A DNA stretch of 64,000 nt from Halorubrum sp. F4 (lineage in GTDB: Archaea > Halobacteriota > Halobacteria > Halobacteriales > Haloferacaceae), in contig NZ_JAPDFS010000001.1 of NCBI RefSeq assembly GCF_027257195.1, positions 1 to 64,000 on the forward strand, read 5' to 3'. The notes beneath the pieces were generated by a model. It searched no databases. It saw only the letters and a program-made list of their open reading frames with translations, and had not been told where the DNA came from. Both the position numbers and the translations under genes were made by a program. Shown here piece after piece: positions 1 to 6,776 of the stretch (the stretch's first letter is position 1; the number at the start of each line of letters is the position of its first letter).

Positions 1-64
1 CACTGATTCCACACTCGTATGAGTTCAGGCGGTACCTGGATCGCACGTACACACGGTTTGAGAG

Positions 65-124
65 GCTCGACCGAGACAGGCGTCTCTCCACTGGAGAGTT
101 CCGGTTCGATTCCGGGAGTCGGCA
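65..124 (+). other. tRNA-like processing element before 5S rRNA
   Basis: A T-arm is plainly visible: stem 100-104 pairs with 112-116 around the loop TTCGATT, followed by seven bases and a discriminator-like A at 124. A helix of 67-71 with 118-122 would close the element around a hairpin 73-86 (GAGAC/GTCTC), a small hairpin near 84-98, and the T-arm, giving a reduced cloverleaf. There is no matching 5' acceptor strand or anticodon arm, so it is not a tRNA gene. In Haloferax volcanii a tRNA-like element in this place is cut by tRNase Z to make the 5' end of 5S rRNA. That role is inferred here from position and shape. Bases 1-64 are 23S 3' end or spacer, which I could not delimit. Confidence 0.6.
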
Positions 125-247
125 TGAAGGCGGCCAGAGCGGTGGGGACACACCCGTACCCATTCCGAACACGGAAGTTAAGCCCACCCGCGTACCGGAA
201 AGTACTGGAGTGAGCGATCCTCTGGGAACCGCGGTCCGCCGCCTACC
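125..247 (+). rRNA. rrf: 5S ribosomal RNA
   Basis: This is the 5S RNA of the large ribosomal subunit. The terminal helix is formed by AGGCGGC near 128-134 and GCCGCCT near 238-244. The conserved core CCCGTACCCATTCCGAAC and GGAAGTTAAGCCCACC match haloarchaeal 5S RNA, and the length of about 121-123 nt is normal. The 5' end is placed directly after the tRNA-like element, where tRNase Z would cut; the 3' end is uncertain by a few bases. It closes an rRNA operon whose 23S gene lies mostly or wholly before the window. No tRNA-Cys gene follows, although many haloarchaeal rRNA operons have one. Confidence 0.93.
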
Positions 248-267
248 CATTCATACTTCATTCATTC

Positions 268-291
268 GACGCCGAGACCCGTCTCTGCGTC
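268..291 (+). other. Hairpin after 5S rRNA
   Basis: GACGC (268-272) pairs with GCGTC (287-291), and inside it GAGAC pairs with GTCTC, leaving a two-base loop and one mismatch. No T-tract follows, so it is not a typical terminator; a 3' processing or protective stem is possible. The rest of 250-561 holds no gene I can support: a 7-bp inverted repeat (362-368 with 392-398) and then the AT-rich promoter of the next gene. Confidence 0.45.
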
Positions 292-501
292 ACGCTTCGT
301 TCATCATCGCCGAGCCGAACGGCCGTCCATGACTCGGTCTCTCCATCGGTTACGTGAGATACGTCACGAGTTGACGGCCCGTCGGGTCCCGCGTGACGAC
401 GTTATGACGAGCGAGATCGGGAGATGCGGTGCGTTTCGGTTTCGAACCGCTCGGACCCGATGTCGTCGTCGATTCCTGGATCGTCTGCAGCCATCAAGGG
501 T

Positions 502-536
502 ATCAATATTGATTGTTTCACCAATAAGTTTATGTT
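502..536 (+). promoter_or_regulatory. AT-rich promoter with palindrome
   Basis: Bases 502-513 are a perfect 12-bp palindrome (ATCAATATTGAT). A TATA-like GTTTATGTTA follows around 527-536, about 30 nt before the ATG at 562. The local base composition is far more AT-rich than anything nearby. The palindrome is a possible operator placed just upstream of TATA and BRE. Confidence 0.5.
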
Positions 537-561
537 ATTTCTGTTTGAAGACAATACGTTC

Positions 562-1449
562 ATGACCGTCCCGAAGACACGCGAGGCCACCGTGACGGTT
601 CGGGTCGATTCCGCCGGATCGCCATCCGTTCGGGACGGGGGGACGGGTCGACCCGTCGTCTCGATCCTGTTCGAGACGGACCTCGAGACGTGGAGACGCA
701 CGTGGAGCGAGCGGGCGGGGGAGCCGCCGAGGCGTGAGGCCGTCGTCGTCGCGAGCGATCTCTCCCGTGGCGCGGCCGCGACGGCGACTACGCAGGTCCT
801 TCCCGAACGGAAGCTCGCGTATACGGTTCTGGGATCGGACGCGGGTACCGATCGAGTTCTCGAGACGGTCTCCGACATGCTCACGGAGTTCGACGGATCC
901 GAGCCACGAGTGATACTCGACGATCTCGCGTCGTTCGCGGTCACGCGCGGGGCCGGCGACGCCGCCGACGTGGTCGAACGGATCGCGACGGAGACCGCCG
1001 CCGTCGGCGGGTCCGTCACGATCGGCTGGTCGCTCTCTGCCGAGTCGGCGGCCGCGATGTCGACGGTCCTCGGCCGTGCCGACTCGATAGAGGGGGTCGA
1101 CCCGGAACCGATGGCGGCGATCGGACGACTTCAACGCGAGGACCCGACCACGTTCGGGTACACGCGACGGTATTGGCCCGAAGCGCAGCGCGGCATCGAG
1201 TGCTGCTCTCGGAACTACCCGCAGTCGAAGCAGGTACACGCCGTCCTTTCGAACCCCGAGACGACGCCGCGGACGCTCGGTGCGACGCTATCCGGGCTCG
1301 TCTCGTTGGAGGTTCTCGATACCTGGACGGACACGGTCGGATCGACCCGATACGACCTCACGGCGTACGATCCGGCCCGGATGGCGACGATCGGTGCCGC
1401 GTTCGCGACGATACGTGACGACGGTTCGGAGCACGCTCTCGAGGAATGA
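562..1449 (+). CDS. Haloarchaeal RecA-like/winged-helix protein, function unknown
   Basis: A protein of 295 residues of unknown function. The first half alternates hydrophobic strands and acidic turns ending in a DDLASF segment, like the KaiC/RecA-type fold seen in haloarchaeal proteins catalogued as DUF7504 (name from memory), but I see no Walker A motif. The last third, from about residue 220, looks like a winged helix, as in HTH-containing members. A longer open frame reaches back to 424, but the ATG at 562 lies about 30 nt after an AT-rich TATA element and the upstream codons overlap that promoter, so 562 is preferred. It stands alone between the rRNA operon and a gene on the other strand. 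A sensory or regulatory role is a guess. Confidence 0.72.
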   Translation: MTVPKTREATVTVRVDSAGSPSVRDGGTGRPVVSILFETDLETWRRTWSERAGEPPRREAVVVASDLSRGAAATATTQVLPERKLAYTVLGSDAGTDRVLETVSDMLTEFDGSEPRVILDDLASFAVTRGAGDAADVVERIATETAAVGGSVTIGWSLSAESAAAMSTVLGRADSIEGVDPEPMAAIGRLQREDPTTFGYTRRYWPEAQRGIECCSRNYPQSKQVHAVLSNPETTPRTLGATLSGLVSLEVLDTWTDTVGSTRYDLTAYDPARMATIGAAFATIRDDGSEHALEE

Positions 1450-1461
1450 CGCCGTCGACGA

Positions 1462-1755
1462 TCACGCCCGATCGTCGCCCTGGCCTCGGGGAACCGTCAG
1501 ATCGTGGTCGACGACCGTTCCGTCGGGGTCGAGCGTGACCGTCCCGAGCCGCACGGTGTCCCCGGTGTCGTACTCGGTGGCGATCGTCTCGAGGACCGAT
1601 CGTCTGTCGAGTCGCTCCCAGACGACCTCCGCCACGAGGGATTGGAACGCCTCCGGATCGGTCCATCCCGAGTCGATGTCCGTCGGTACGTGGACGAGGA
1701 ATCGCAGCTCCTCCTCGGTGACGCGTATGCCGACCCCGAAGGTGTCCGAACACAT
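1462..1755 (-). CDS. Small acidic conserved protein, unknown
   Basis: A 97-residue soluble protein with no membrane segment. The N-terminus (MCSDTFGVGIRVTEEELRFL) and the mix of strands and acidic turns suggest a compact alpha/beta domain, but I do not recognise the family. A longer frame extends upstream to 1917, but the ATG at 1755 sits about 20-25 nt after a TATA-like GGTTTGAATC on the minus strand near 1774-1783, which supports a leaderless start. It is divergent from the DMT exporter gene and its 3' end lies 12 nt from that of the preceding plus-strand gene. Confidence 0.6.
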   Translation of the reverse strand: MCSDTFGVGIRVTEEELRFLVHVPTDIDSGWTDPEAFQSLVAEVVWERLDRRSVLETIATEYDTGDTVRLGTVTLDPDGTVVDHDLTVPRGQGDDRA

Positions 1756-1834
1756 GCCGCTCCGTTCGGTTCCGGGATTCAAACCTCCGTCGACCTGTCG
1801 AAAACGGTAACCGGGTTCGCCGGAAAGCGGTCGT

Positions 1835-2728
1835 GTGGACTCGAGCAGGAACGTCCCACACGTATCGCCGCACGCGGGACTCGTTACCGCGGTCCTCGCG
1901 GTCAGTACGGGAGCCATCCTCGTCCGGTGGAGCGACGCGCCGAGTTCCGTCGCCGCGTTCTATCGCGTGCTCTTCACCACGCTGCCGCTGCTTCCGGTCG
2001 CCGCGTGGCGGTATCGTGAGCAGTTCGCCCGGATCGACCGGCGTGACCTCGGATTTGCGACGCTGTCGGGGATCGCACTGGCGCTGCACTTCGCCTCGTG
2101 GTTCGAGAGCCTCGAGTGGACGAGCGTCGCCGCGAGCGTCACGCTCGTTCAGGCCCAGCCGGTGTTCGTCGCGCTCGGTGCGTGGCTCCTGCTCCGCGAG
2201 CGAGTGACCCGGCGGATCGCCGTGGGGATCGCGATCGCGGTCATCGGGATCGCGGCCATGTCTCTCGGGGATTTCCTCGGCGGGGTACTCGTCGGGCCGG
2301 CACCGCTTTACGGCAACGCGCTGGCGCTCTTCGGGGCGGTGACCGCCGCCGGCTACGTCCTCGCCGGCCGGTCGCTGCGACAGCGACTCGCGTTGGTCCC
2401 GTACGTGGTCGTCGTCTACGGGGTTTGTACGGTGTCGTTGCTCGTGGTCGTGCTCGCACAGGGCCATCCGCTCTCCGGATACCCTCCGCGCGAGTGGGCG
2501 GTCTTTCTCGGCTTGGCGATCGGTCCGGGACTGTTCGGACACACCGTCATCAATTGGGTTCTCGGGTACCTCGAATCGAGCGTCGTCTCGGTGTCGCTGC
2601 TCGGCGAACCGGTCGGAGCGACCGTCCTCGCGTTGGTGCTTCTGGGGGAGGCGCCGACCCGCTTCACGGTCGTCGGCGGCGTGATCGTCCTCTCGGGGAT
2701 CTACCTCACGATGACGGGATCACGGTGA
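1835..2728 (+). CDS. DMT-superfamily (EamA) transporter
   Basis: A membrane carrier of 297 residues with ten predicted helices in two homologous halves of five (about residues 14-140 and 155-295), the standard EamA layout. The family exports or imports small metabolites such as amino acids or their analogues; the substrate cannot be read from sequence. The second half carries the typical GYLESSVVSVSLLGEPV segment, in which helix 9 ends in a Glu-Pro pair. Translation starts at GTG 1835, with a TATA-like AAAACGGTAA about 30 nt upstream. It is divergent from the small gene before it and convergent with the next gene. Confidence 0.85.
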   Translation: MDSSRNVPHVSPHAGLVTAVLAVSTGAILVRWSDAPSSVAAFYRVLFTTLPLLPVAAWRYREQFARIDRRDLGFATLSGIALALHFASWFESLEWTSVAASVTLVQAQPVFVALGAWLLLRERVTRRIAVGIAIAVIGIAAMSLGDFLGGVLVGPAPLYGNALALFGAVTAAGYVLAGRSLRQRLALVPYVVVVYGVCTVSLLVVVLAQGHPLSGYPPREWAVFLGLAIGPGLFGHTVINWVLGYLESSVVSVSLLGEPVGATVLALVLLGEAPTRFTVVGGVIVLSGIYLTMTGSR

Positions 2729-2793
2729 TTCCGTCCTCGAGCGGTACCTCGTAGCCCCGGCCCACGATCACGGCCCCGATCACTCCGCACCGG

Positions 2794-3294
2794 TTACTCC
2801 GTCCCGAAGCGCTCGGCGGTCCGACGGTGTCGGTCCCGAAACATCCCCTCGAATCCGACCTTTGCGAACGGTCCCGCGGCGTCGCCGAGCGCGCCGAACG
2901 GGAGCCGGTACTCGACGCTGTCGACGAGGACCGTTTCGTTCCCGTCGGCGTAGAACGCGTGGGTGTGTTCCCAGGTTCGGAACGGGCCGTCGACCATGTC
3001 GTCGACGAAGTACGCGCTTCCCTCGACGGGTGCGTTTCCGTCGGGCTCACGTTCCACGATCCGCGAGATCCACCGTTGGCGAGGAACGACGCCGAACGGC
3101 CGGATCGACATCCGGATCCGGGACCCCGTGGTCAACACGTCGGGATCGCGCTCGCCGTCCGGCCCTTCGACCGCTTCGATCCGCATGTTCATCCACTCGG
3201 GCGTCAACTCGAGGAGCCCGTCGACCGTCGAGTGGAACGCCCACACGTGGTCGATGGGGGCAGCTATCCGTGTTCTCCGGCGGTACGTCGGCAT
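2794..3294 (-). CDS. SRPBCC-family (START-like) protein
   Basis: A soluble protein of 166 residues. It opens with MPTYRRRTRIAAPIDHVWAF, the usual first strand of the SRPBCC/START helix-grip fold, and has the expected PEWM, IRPFGVVPRQRW and W-E-H-T-H segments of ligand-binding SRPBCC proteins (COG4276 type). These bind hydrophobic ligands in a deep pocket; the ligand here is unknown. The ATG at 3294 is chosen over upstream starts because the fold begins there and a TATA-like element lies about 25 nt upstream near 3317. It is divergent from the DNA glycosylase gene. Confidence 0.75.
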   Translation of the reverse strand: MPTYRRRTRIAAPIDHVWAFHSTVDGLLELTPEWMNMRIEAVEGPDGERDPDVLTTGSRIRMSIRPFGVVPRQRWISRIVEREPDGNAPVEGSAYFVDDMVDGPFRTWEHTHAFYADGNETVLVDSVEYRLPFGALGDAAGPFAKVGFEGMFRDRHRRTAERFGTE

Positions 3295-3432
3295 ACCGAA
3301 GCTTCGGCGTCGACGGGGAAAAGTCCCCTCGCCGGATGCCCGGGCGTCCGGGCATCGGCGTTCGATCCCTCGCTCATCGATGATCCGTGGGTATCGAAAC
3401 CTCGATACGCTCTCGTCACCTCCACGGATCCG

Positions 3433-4359
3433 ATGGAACGAGGAGCGATCGACGTCGCCGACCTCTCGGGTCCCTTCGACCTCCAGGCGACCGTCGAGAG
3501 CGGACAGAGCTACCTGTGGAACCGCGCCGACGGTCGGACCTACGAGGAACTCCACGCACACGGTGGCGACGAGTGGTACGAAACCGTCGTCGCCCCGATC
3601 CCGGGCGTCTCAGACGAACTGGTTCCGCTGCGAGCCCGACAGGTCGGCGGCGTTCGTGACGGGACGATCGAGTGGGAGGCGTCGACGGATGCGGTGCCGC
3701 TTCTCACCCATCTGCTCCGGCTCGACGACGACCTCGACGCGATCCGCGACTCGATGCCGGCTCTTCCCCTGTTGGAGCGGGCTTACGACCGGTACCAGGG
3801 CATGCGTCTGGTTCGGGACCCGACGTTCCCCTGTCTCGTCTCGTTCATCTGCTCGGCACAGATGCGCGTCGCCCGGATCCACGGGATGCAGCGGAGGCTC
3901 AGGGAGCGCTACGGGGATGCGATCGAGCTCGACGGGGAGACGTATCACGCGTTCCCGACGCCGACACAACTCGCGGATCGGAGCGAGTCCGAGCTTCGGG
4001 ACCTCTCGCTCGGGTATCGGGCACCCTACGTCCGACGGACCGCCGAGATGGTCGCCTCCGGGGAGGCGGACCCGCGGGAAGCGGCGGACGTCCCGTACGA
4101 GGAGGCGCGGGAGTCGCTGACGCGGTTCGTCGGGGTCGGCGACAAGGTGGCGGACTGCGTCGCGCTGTTCTCGTTGGGATTTCTCGAGGCGGTCCCGCTC
4201 GACACGTGGATCAACACGACCATCGAGGAGTACTATCCCGACTGCGATCGCGGATCGTACGCGGAGACGTCCCGTGCGATTCGCGAGCGGTTCGGCGGGA
4301 CGTACGCCGGATACGCCCAGACGTACGTCTTCCACCACCTCCGCGCCGGCGGGGAGTGA
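3433..4359 (+). CDS. 8-oxoguanine/3-methyladenine DNA glycosylase (OGG1/AlkA-like)
   Basis: A base-excision repair enzyme of 308 residues. The N-terminal domain has the OGG1/AlkA signature FDLQATVESGQSYLW (residues 16-29). The helix-hairpin-helix-GPD domain carries GVGDKVADC, whose Lys238 matches the Schiff-base lysine of OGG1 (GVGTKVADC), then LEAVPLDTW with Asp257 as the catalytic aspartate. Having both residues makes a bifunctional glycosylase/lyase that removes 8-oxoguanine the likeliest activity, although 3-methyladenine activity is not excluded. I see no iron-sulfur Cys cluster. The ATG at 3433 is chosen because the fold begins at once; the frame is open upstream but antisense to the SRPBCC gene. 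UPF0212 follows 46 nt later in the same direction. Confidence 0.88.
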   Translation: MERGAIDVADLSGPFDLQATVESGQSYLWNRADGRTYEELHAHGGDEWYETVVAPIPGVSDELVPLRARQVGGVRDGTIEWEASTDAVPLLTHLLRLDDDLDAIRDSMPALPLLERAYDRYQGMRLVRDPTFPCLVSFICSAQMRVARIHGMQRRLRERYGDAIELDGETYHAFPTPTQLADRSESELRDLSLGYRAPYVRRTAEMVASGEADPREAADVPYEEARESLTRFVGVGDKVADCVALFSLGFLEAVPLDTWINTTIEEYYPDCDRGSYAETSRAIRERFGGTYAGYAQTYVFHHLRAGGE

Positions 4360-4405
4360 CCCCGGCCGAAGCTTCATACTCGTTCGCACGGTACGTCTTC
4401 ACGTG

Positions 4406-4798
4406 ATGGACTGTCGAGTCGTCGTGGAGGCTGCCGTTCCCGTTTACGACGTGGAGACTGCCGACGAGGCGGTCCGGATCGCGATCTCGAAGACGGGAGA
4501 GATGTTGAATCCCGATCTCAACTACGTGGAGATCGAGATGGGGAGCCGAACCTCGCCGACGGGGGAGGAGCTCCCGCCGGCGTTCATCGCCGCCGACGAG
4601 GCGCTCGTCGCGCTCGAACTCCGAATGGACGTGTTCAACGTCGATCGCGCCGAACACGCGAGGCGGATCGCTCGAAAGGAGATCGGGCAACGGCTCCGGA
4701 AGGTTCCGCTCAAGGTCCTCTCGGTCGAGGAGATAAACGAGGAGGAGACGGACGACGAGGCGACGGAATCGACCTCGACGACCGACGAGGACGACTGA
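4406..4798 (+). CDS. UPF0212 family protein (DUF555)
   Basis: A protein of 130 residues that matches the archaeal UPF0212 family closely from its first residue (MDCRVVVEAAVPVYDVETAD) through the conserved KTGEMLNPDLNYVEIEMG segment. The family is conserved in euryarchaea with no assigned function. The C-terminal 20 residues are a run of Glu, Asp, Thr and Ser typical of haloarchaeal tails. A TATA-like CTTCATACT lies about 30 nt upstream, so the gene probably has its own promoter even though it follows the glycosylase gene. Confidence 0.9.
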   Translation: MDCRVVVEAAVPVYDVETADEAVRIAISKTGEMLNPDLNYVEIEMGSRTSPTGEELPPAFIAADEALVALELRMDVFNVDRAEHARRIARKEIGQRLRKVPLKVLSVEEINEEETDDEATESTSTTDEDD

Positions 4799-4867
4799 CG
4801 GACCCGGATCGCCGGGCGTGGTCGCCACTCGGGACGTAACGAACGACGGTAGGCTACTCGACGAGTC

Positions 4868-5101
4868 TCAGTCCGCGGTGGGGGCCAGCGGCTCCGACTC
4901 TGCCTCCTCCATCGGCTCCGTGATCCCCTCGGTCAGTTTGAAAACGGCGGCCTTGTGGTCGGTCTTCGATTTGTGTATCGATGTCGGTTTGACGCCGAGT
5001 TCTTCATACGCGTCGAGGTCGAGGTCGTCGTCCCAGAATTCGCACTGTTTTCGTACTTCGGCCAGAAGGCCGTGAAGGTGGATGAGCTCCTGTTTCTTCA
5101 T
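4868..5101 (-). CDS. UPF0058 family protein
   Basis: A 77-residue, mostly helical protein matching UPF0058: MKKQELIHLHGLLAEVRKQC at the start, then ELGVKPTSIHKSKTDHKAAVF. The conserved His and Cys residues have led to a metal-binding suggestion for the family; no function is established. The minus-strand TATA GTAATATAAG (5128-5137) lies about 30 nt before the ATG, so the transcript is close to leaderless. The 69 nt between it and the convergent UPF0212 gene hold nothing else. Confidence 0.9.
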   Translation of the reverse strand: MKKQELIHLHGLLAEVRKQCEFWDDDLDLDAYEELGVKPTSIHKSKTDHKAAVFKLTEGITEPMEEAESEPLAPTAD

Positions 5102-5193
5102 GAGTAACGGTCCTTTGCTACCGGAGGCTTATATTACTATCCTGAGTCTAGTTACCACACCTCCCGTCTATATAGACCTCCTAACCCCGAACG

Positions 5194-5373
5194 TCACTGG
5201 AACTGTCGAACCGCCTCGAGGTCTCGTTCGGTTCGCATGAACTCCGTGAGTCGTCGAGTCGCGTGACAACTGGAGCAGCTGAAGTTCGTGCGCAGCCCGG
5301 GCAACTCGGCCGGGTTTTCCTGCCACTCCTTGGAACACTCCGGACACACTAGCCTGACGAACGCTTCGACCAT
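5194..5373 (-). CDS. Small zinc-ribbon protein
   Basis: A 59-residue protein with two CxxC pairs: CPEC at residues 9-12 and CSSC at 33-36, spaced like a zinc ribbon. It resembles a small haloarchaeal family catalogued as DUF7836 (name from memory). Such proteins may bind nucleic acid or act as adaptors; the partner is unknown. The ATG at 5373 is preferred over one at 5421 because a minus-strand TATA (ACGTTTTTAATCC, near 5393-5405) sits about 26 nt before it and would fall inside the longer frame. It lies between the first TFB gene and UPF0058, all on the minus strand. Confidence 0.75.
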   Translation of the reverse strand: MVEAFVRLVCPECSKEWQENPAELPGLRTNFSCSSCHATRRLTEFMRTERDLEAVRQFQ

Positions 5374-5498
5374 GCAGCCACGTACACCCCGTCGGATTAA
5401 AAACGTACGTGACGCGGTCACGCTTCACACGGAAATCTCGCCGACGAGGGGTTCACTCGTCGACGCGGTCCTTCTCCGCCGTCGTCCCTCGTTTCCCG

Positions 5499-6509
5499 CT
5501 ACGCGGTCAGGTGATCGCTGGCCTCGAGCAGCTCCTTGTATCGGTTCCGGATGGTGACTTCGGAGATGTCGGCGACCTCGCTCACCTGGCTCTGGGTCAC
5601 CTTTCGGTTCGACAGGAGGGCGGCGGCGTAGACGGCCGACGCCGCGAGCCCGACCGGCGACTTGCCGCTCGTGATCCCCTCGTCCTTCGCGCTCTTCAGG
5701 AGCTCCCGCGCGAGGCGTTCGACCTCATCGGGGAGGTCGAGCCGTGAGACGAACCGGGGCACGTAGCTCTCGGGGTCCGCCGGCTGTACCTCCAGTCCGA
5801 GCTCGCGGACGACGTAGCGGTACGTCCGGGTGAGTTCCATCTTGTCGACGCGCGAGACCGCGGTGAACTCGTCGAGGCTCCGCGGGTTACCCACCTGCCG
5901 GGCGGCCGCGTACAGCGCCGCGGTCGCGACGCCCTCGATGGATCGGCCGGGGAGGAGGTTCTCGCTCAGCGCGCGGCGGTAGATGACCGAGGCGGTCTCG
6001 CGGACGTTGTCCGGGAGCCCGAGCGCCGAGGCCATCCGGTCGATCTCGCCGAGCGCCTGCTTCAGATTCCGCTCCTTCGAGTCGCGCGTGCGGAACCGCT
6101 CGTTCCACGTCCGCAGGCGCTGCATCTTCTGGCGCTGTCGGCTCGAGAGCGACTTGCCGTACCCGTCGCGATCCTGCCAGCCGATGTTGGTCGACAGACC
6201 CTTGTCGTGCATCATGTTCGTCGTGGGCGCGCCCACGCGGGACTTGCTGTCCCGCTCCGCCGAGTCGAACGCGCGCCACTCCGGCCCGCGATCCACCGAG
6301 TCCTCCTCGACGACGAGTCCGCAGTCCTCACACACCGTCTCGCCGTGCTCGGTGTCGGTCACGAGACGGCCCGTACACTCCGGACAGCTCGTCACTCGAC
6401 TGTTCTCCGATGATTCGGTCTCGGCGGTTTCCTCGTCGGTTCGCTCCGGTGATCCGGCTCGATCGACCGCCTCGTCCCGCTCGTAGTTTCGAATGCGTGT
6501 CTCTGTCAT
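5499..6509 (-). CDS. tfb: Transcription initiation factor TFB (first copy)
   Basis: The archaeal TFIIB homologue, 336 residues, which bridges TBP bound at TATA and RNA polymerase. An N-terminal zinc ribbon has Cys42, Cys45, Cys60 and Cys63. The B-reader/linker (DRGPEWRAFD to VGAPTTNMMHDKGLSTNIGW) follows, then two cyclin-like repeats, and the recognition helix SEVTIRNRYKELLEA that reads the BRE at the C-terminus. Haloarchaea carry several TFBs that direct different gene sets. This one has a near-identical partner at 32329-33303, with a 140-nt block that differs at one base. The start codon lies about 87 nt after the nearest good TATA, so it has a real 5' leader. Confidence 0.95.
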   Translation of the reverse strand: MTETRIRNYERDEAVDRAGSPERTDEETAETESSENSRVTSCPECTGRLVTDTEHGETVCEDCGLVVEEDSVDRGPEWRAFDSAERDSKSRVGAPTTNMMHDKGLSTNIGWQDRDGYGKSLSSRQRQKMQRLRTWNERFRTRDSKERNLKQALGEIDRMASALGLPDNVRETASVIYRRALSENLLPGRSIEGVATAALYAAARQVGNPRSLDEFTAVSRVDKMELTRTYRYVVRELGLEVQPADPESYVPRFVSRLDLPDEVERLARELLKSAKDEGITSGKSPVGLAASAVYAAALLSNRKVTQSQVSEVADISEVTIRNRYKELLEASDHLTA

Positions 6510-6579
6510 GGGGTGTTCTCCGATCGAACTCCCGACGAAAATGCGAGGGCCGGGTGTGCCCGATTCGTTAACTAACAGT

Positions 6580-6604
6580 AAGTGATTAACATATATAAAT
6601 CTGT
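6580..6604 (-). promoter_or_regulatory. Promoter of first TFB gene
   Basis: A minus-strand TATA (ATTTATATAT, 6591-6600) in an AT-rich patch. The TFB start codon is about 87 nt away, predicting a leader near 60 nt, unlike the mostly leaderless genes around it. Bases 6605-6776 hold only the 3' flank of the surface-protein gene. Confidence 0.6.
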
Positions 6605-6721
6605 CGCCACCATACTAGTCGATGAAACCGATAGATCGTGAAGGAACGGGCGTTTGAGCCCGTTTATCCGTATCGGCTACCATCCGCGAATCGACCGTGA
6701 CACTCGGTACCGTGCGTTCCG

Positions 6722-6738
6722 AAGTATAAAAAGAGAGT
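6722..6738 (-). terminator. T-rich terminator of surface-protein gene
   Basis: Read on the minus strand, about 40-50 nt after the stop codon of the surface-protein gene comes CTACTCTCTTTTTATAC. A T-rich tract is the usual archaeal termination signal. No stem is needed and none is evident. The plus-strand reading resembles a TATA box, but no plus-strand gene follows it. Confidence 0.5.
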
Positions 6739-6776
6739 AGTTGAGACGACTCACGTCTCGAGCGTTCCGGATCTTA

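Noticed and set aside
65..124. A complete tRNA gene before 5S
   Set aside because: The 3' acceptor strand has no 5' partner and no anticodon arm is present.
250..420. tRNA-Cys gene after 5S
   Set aside because: Common in haloarchaeal rRNA operons, but no cloverleaf or T-loop sequence is found here.
2827..3432. N-terminal extension of the DNA glycosylase
   Set aside because: The extra codons are antisense to the SRPBCC gene and the OGG1-type fold begins right after ATG 3433.
6721..6738. Plus-strand promoter at AGTATAAAAAGAG
   Set aside because: No credible plus-strand gene follows; the same bases read as a T-rich terminator for the minus-strand surface-protein gene.
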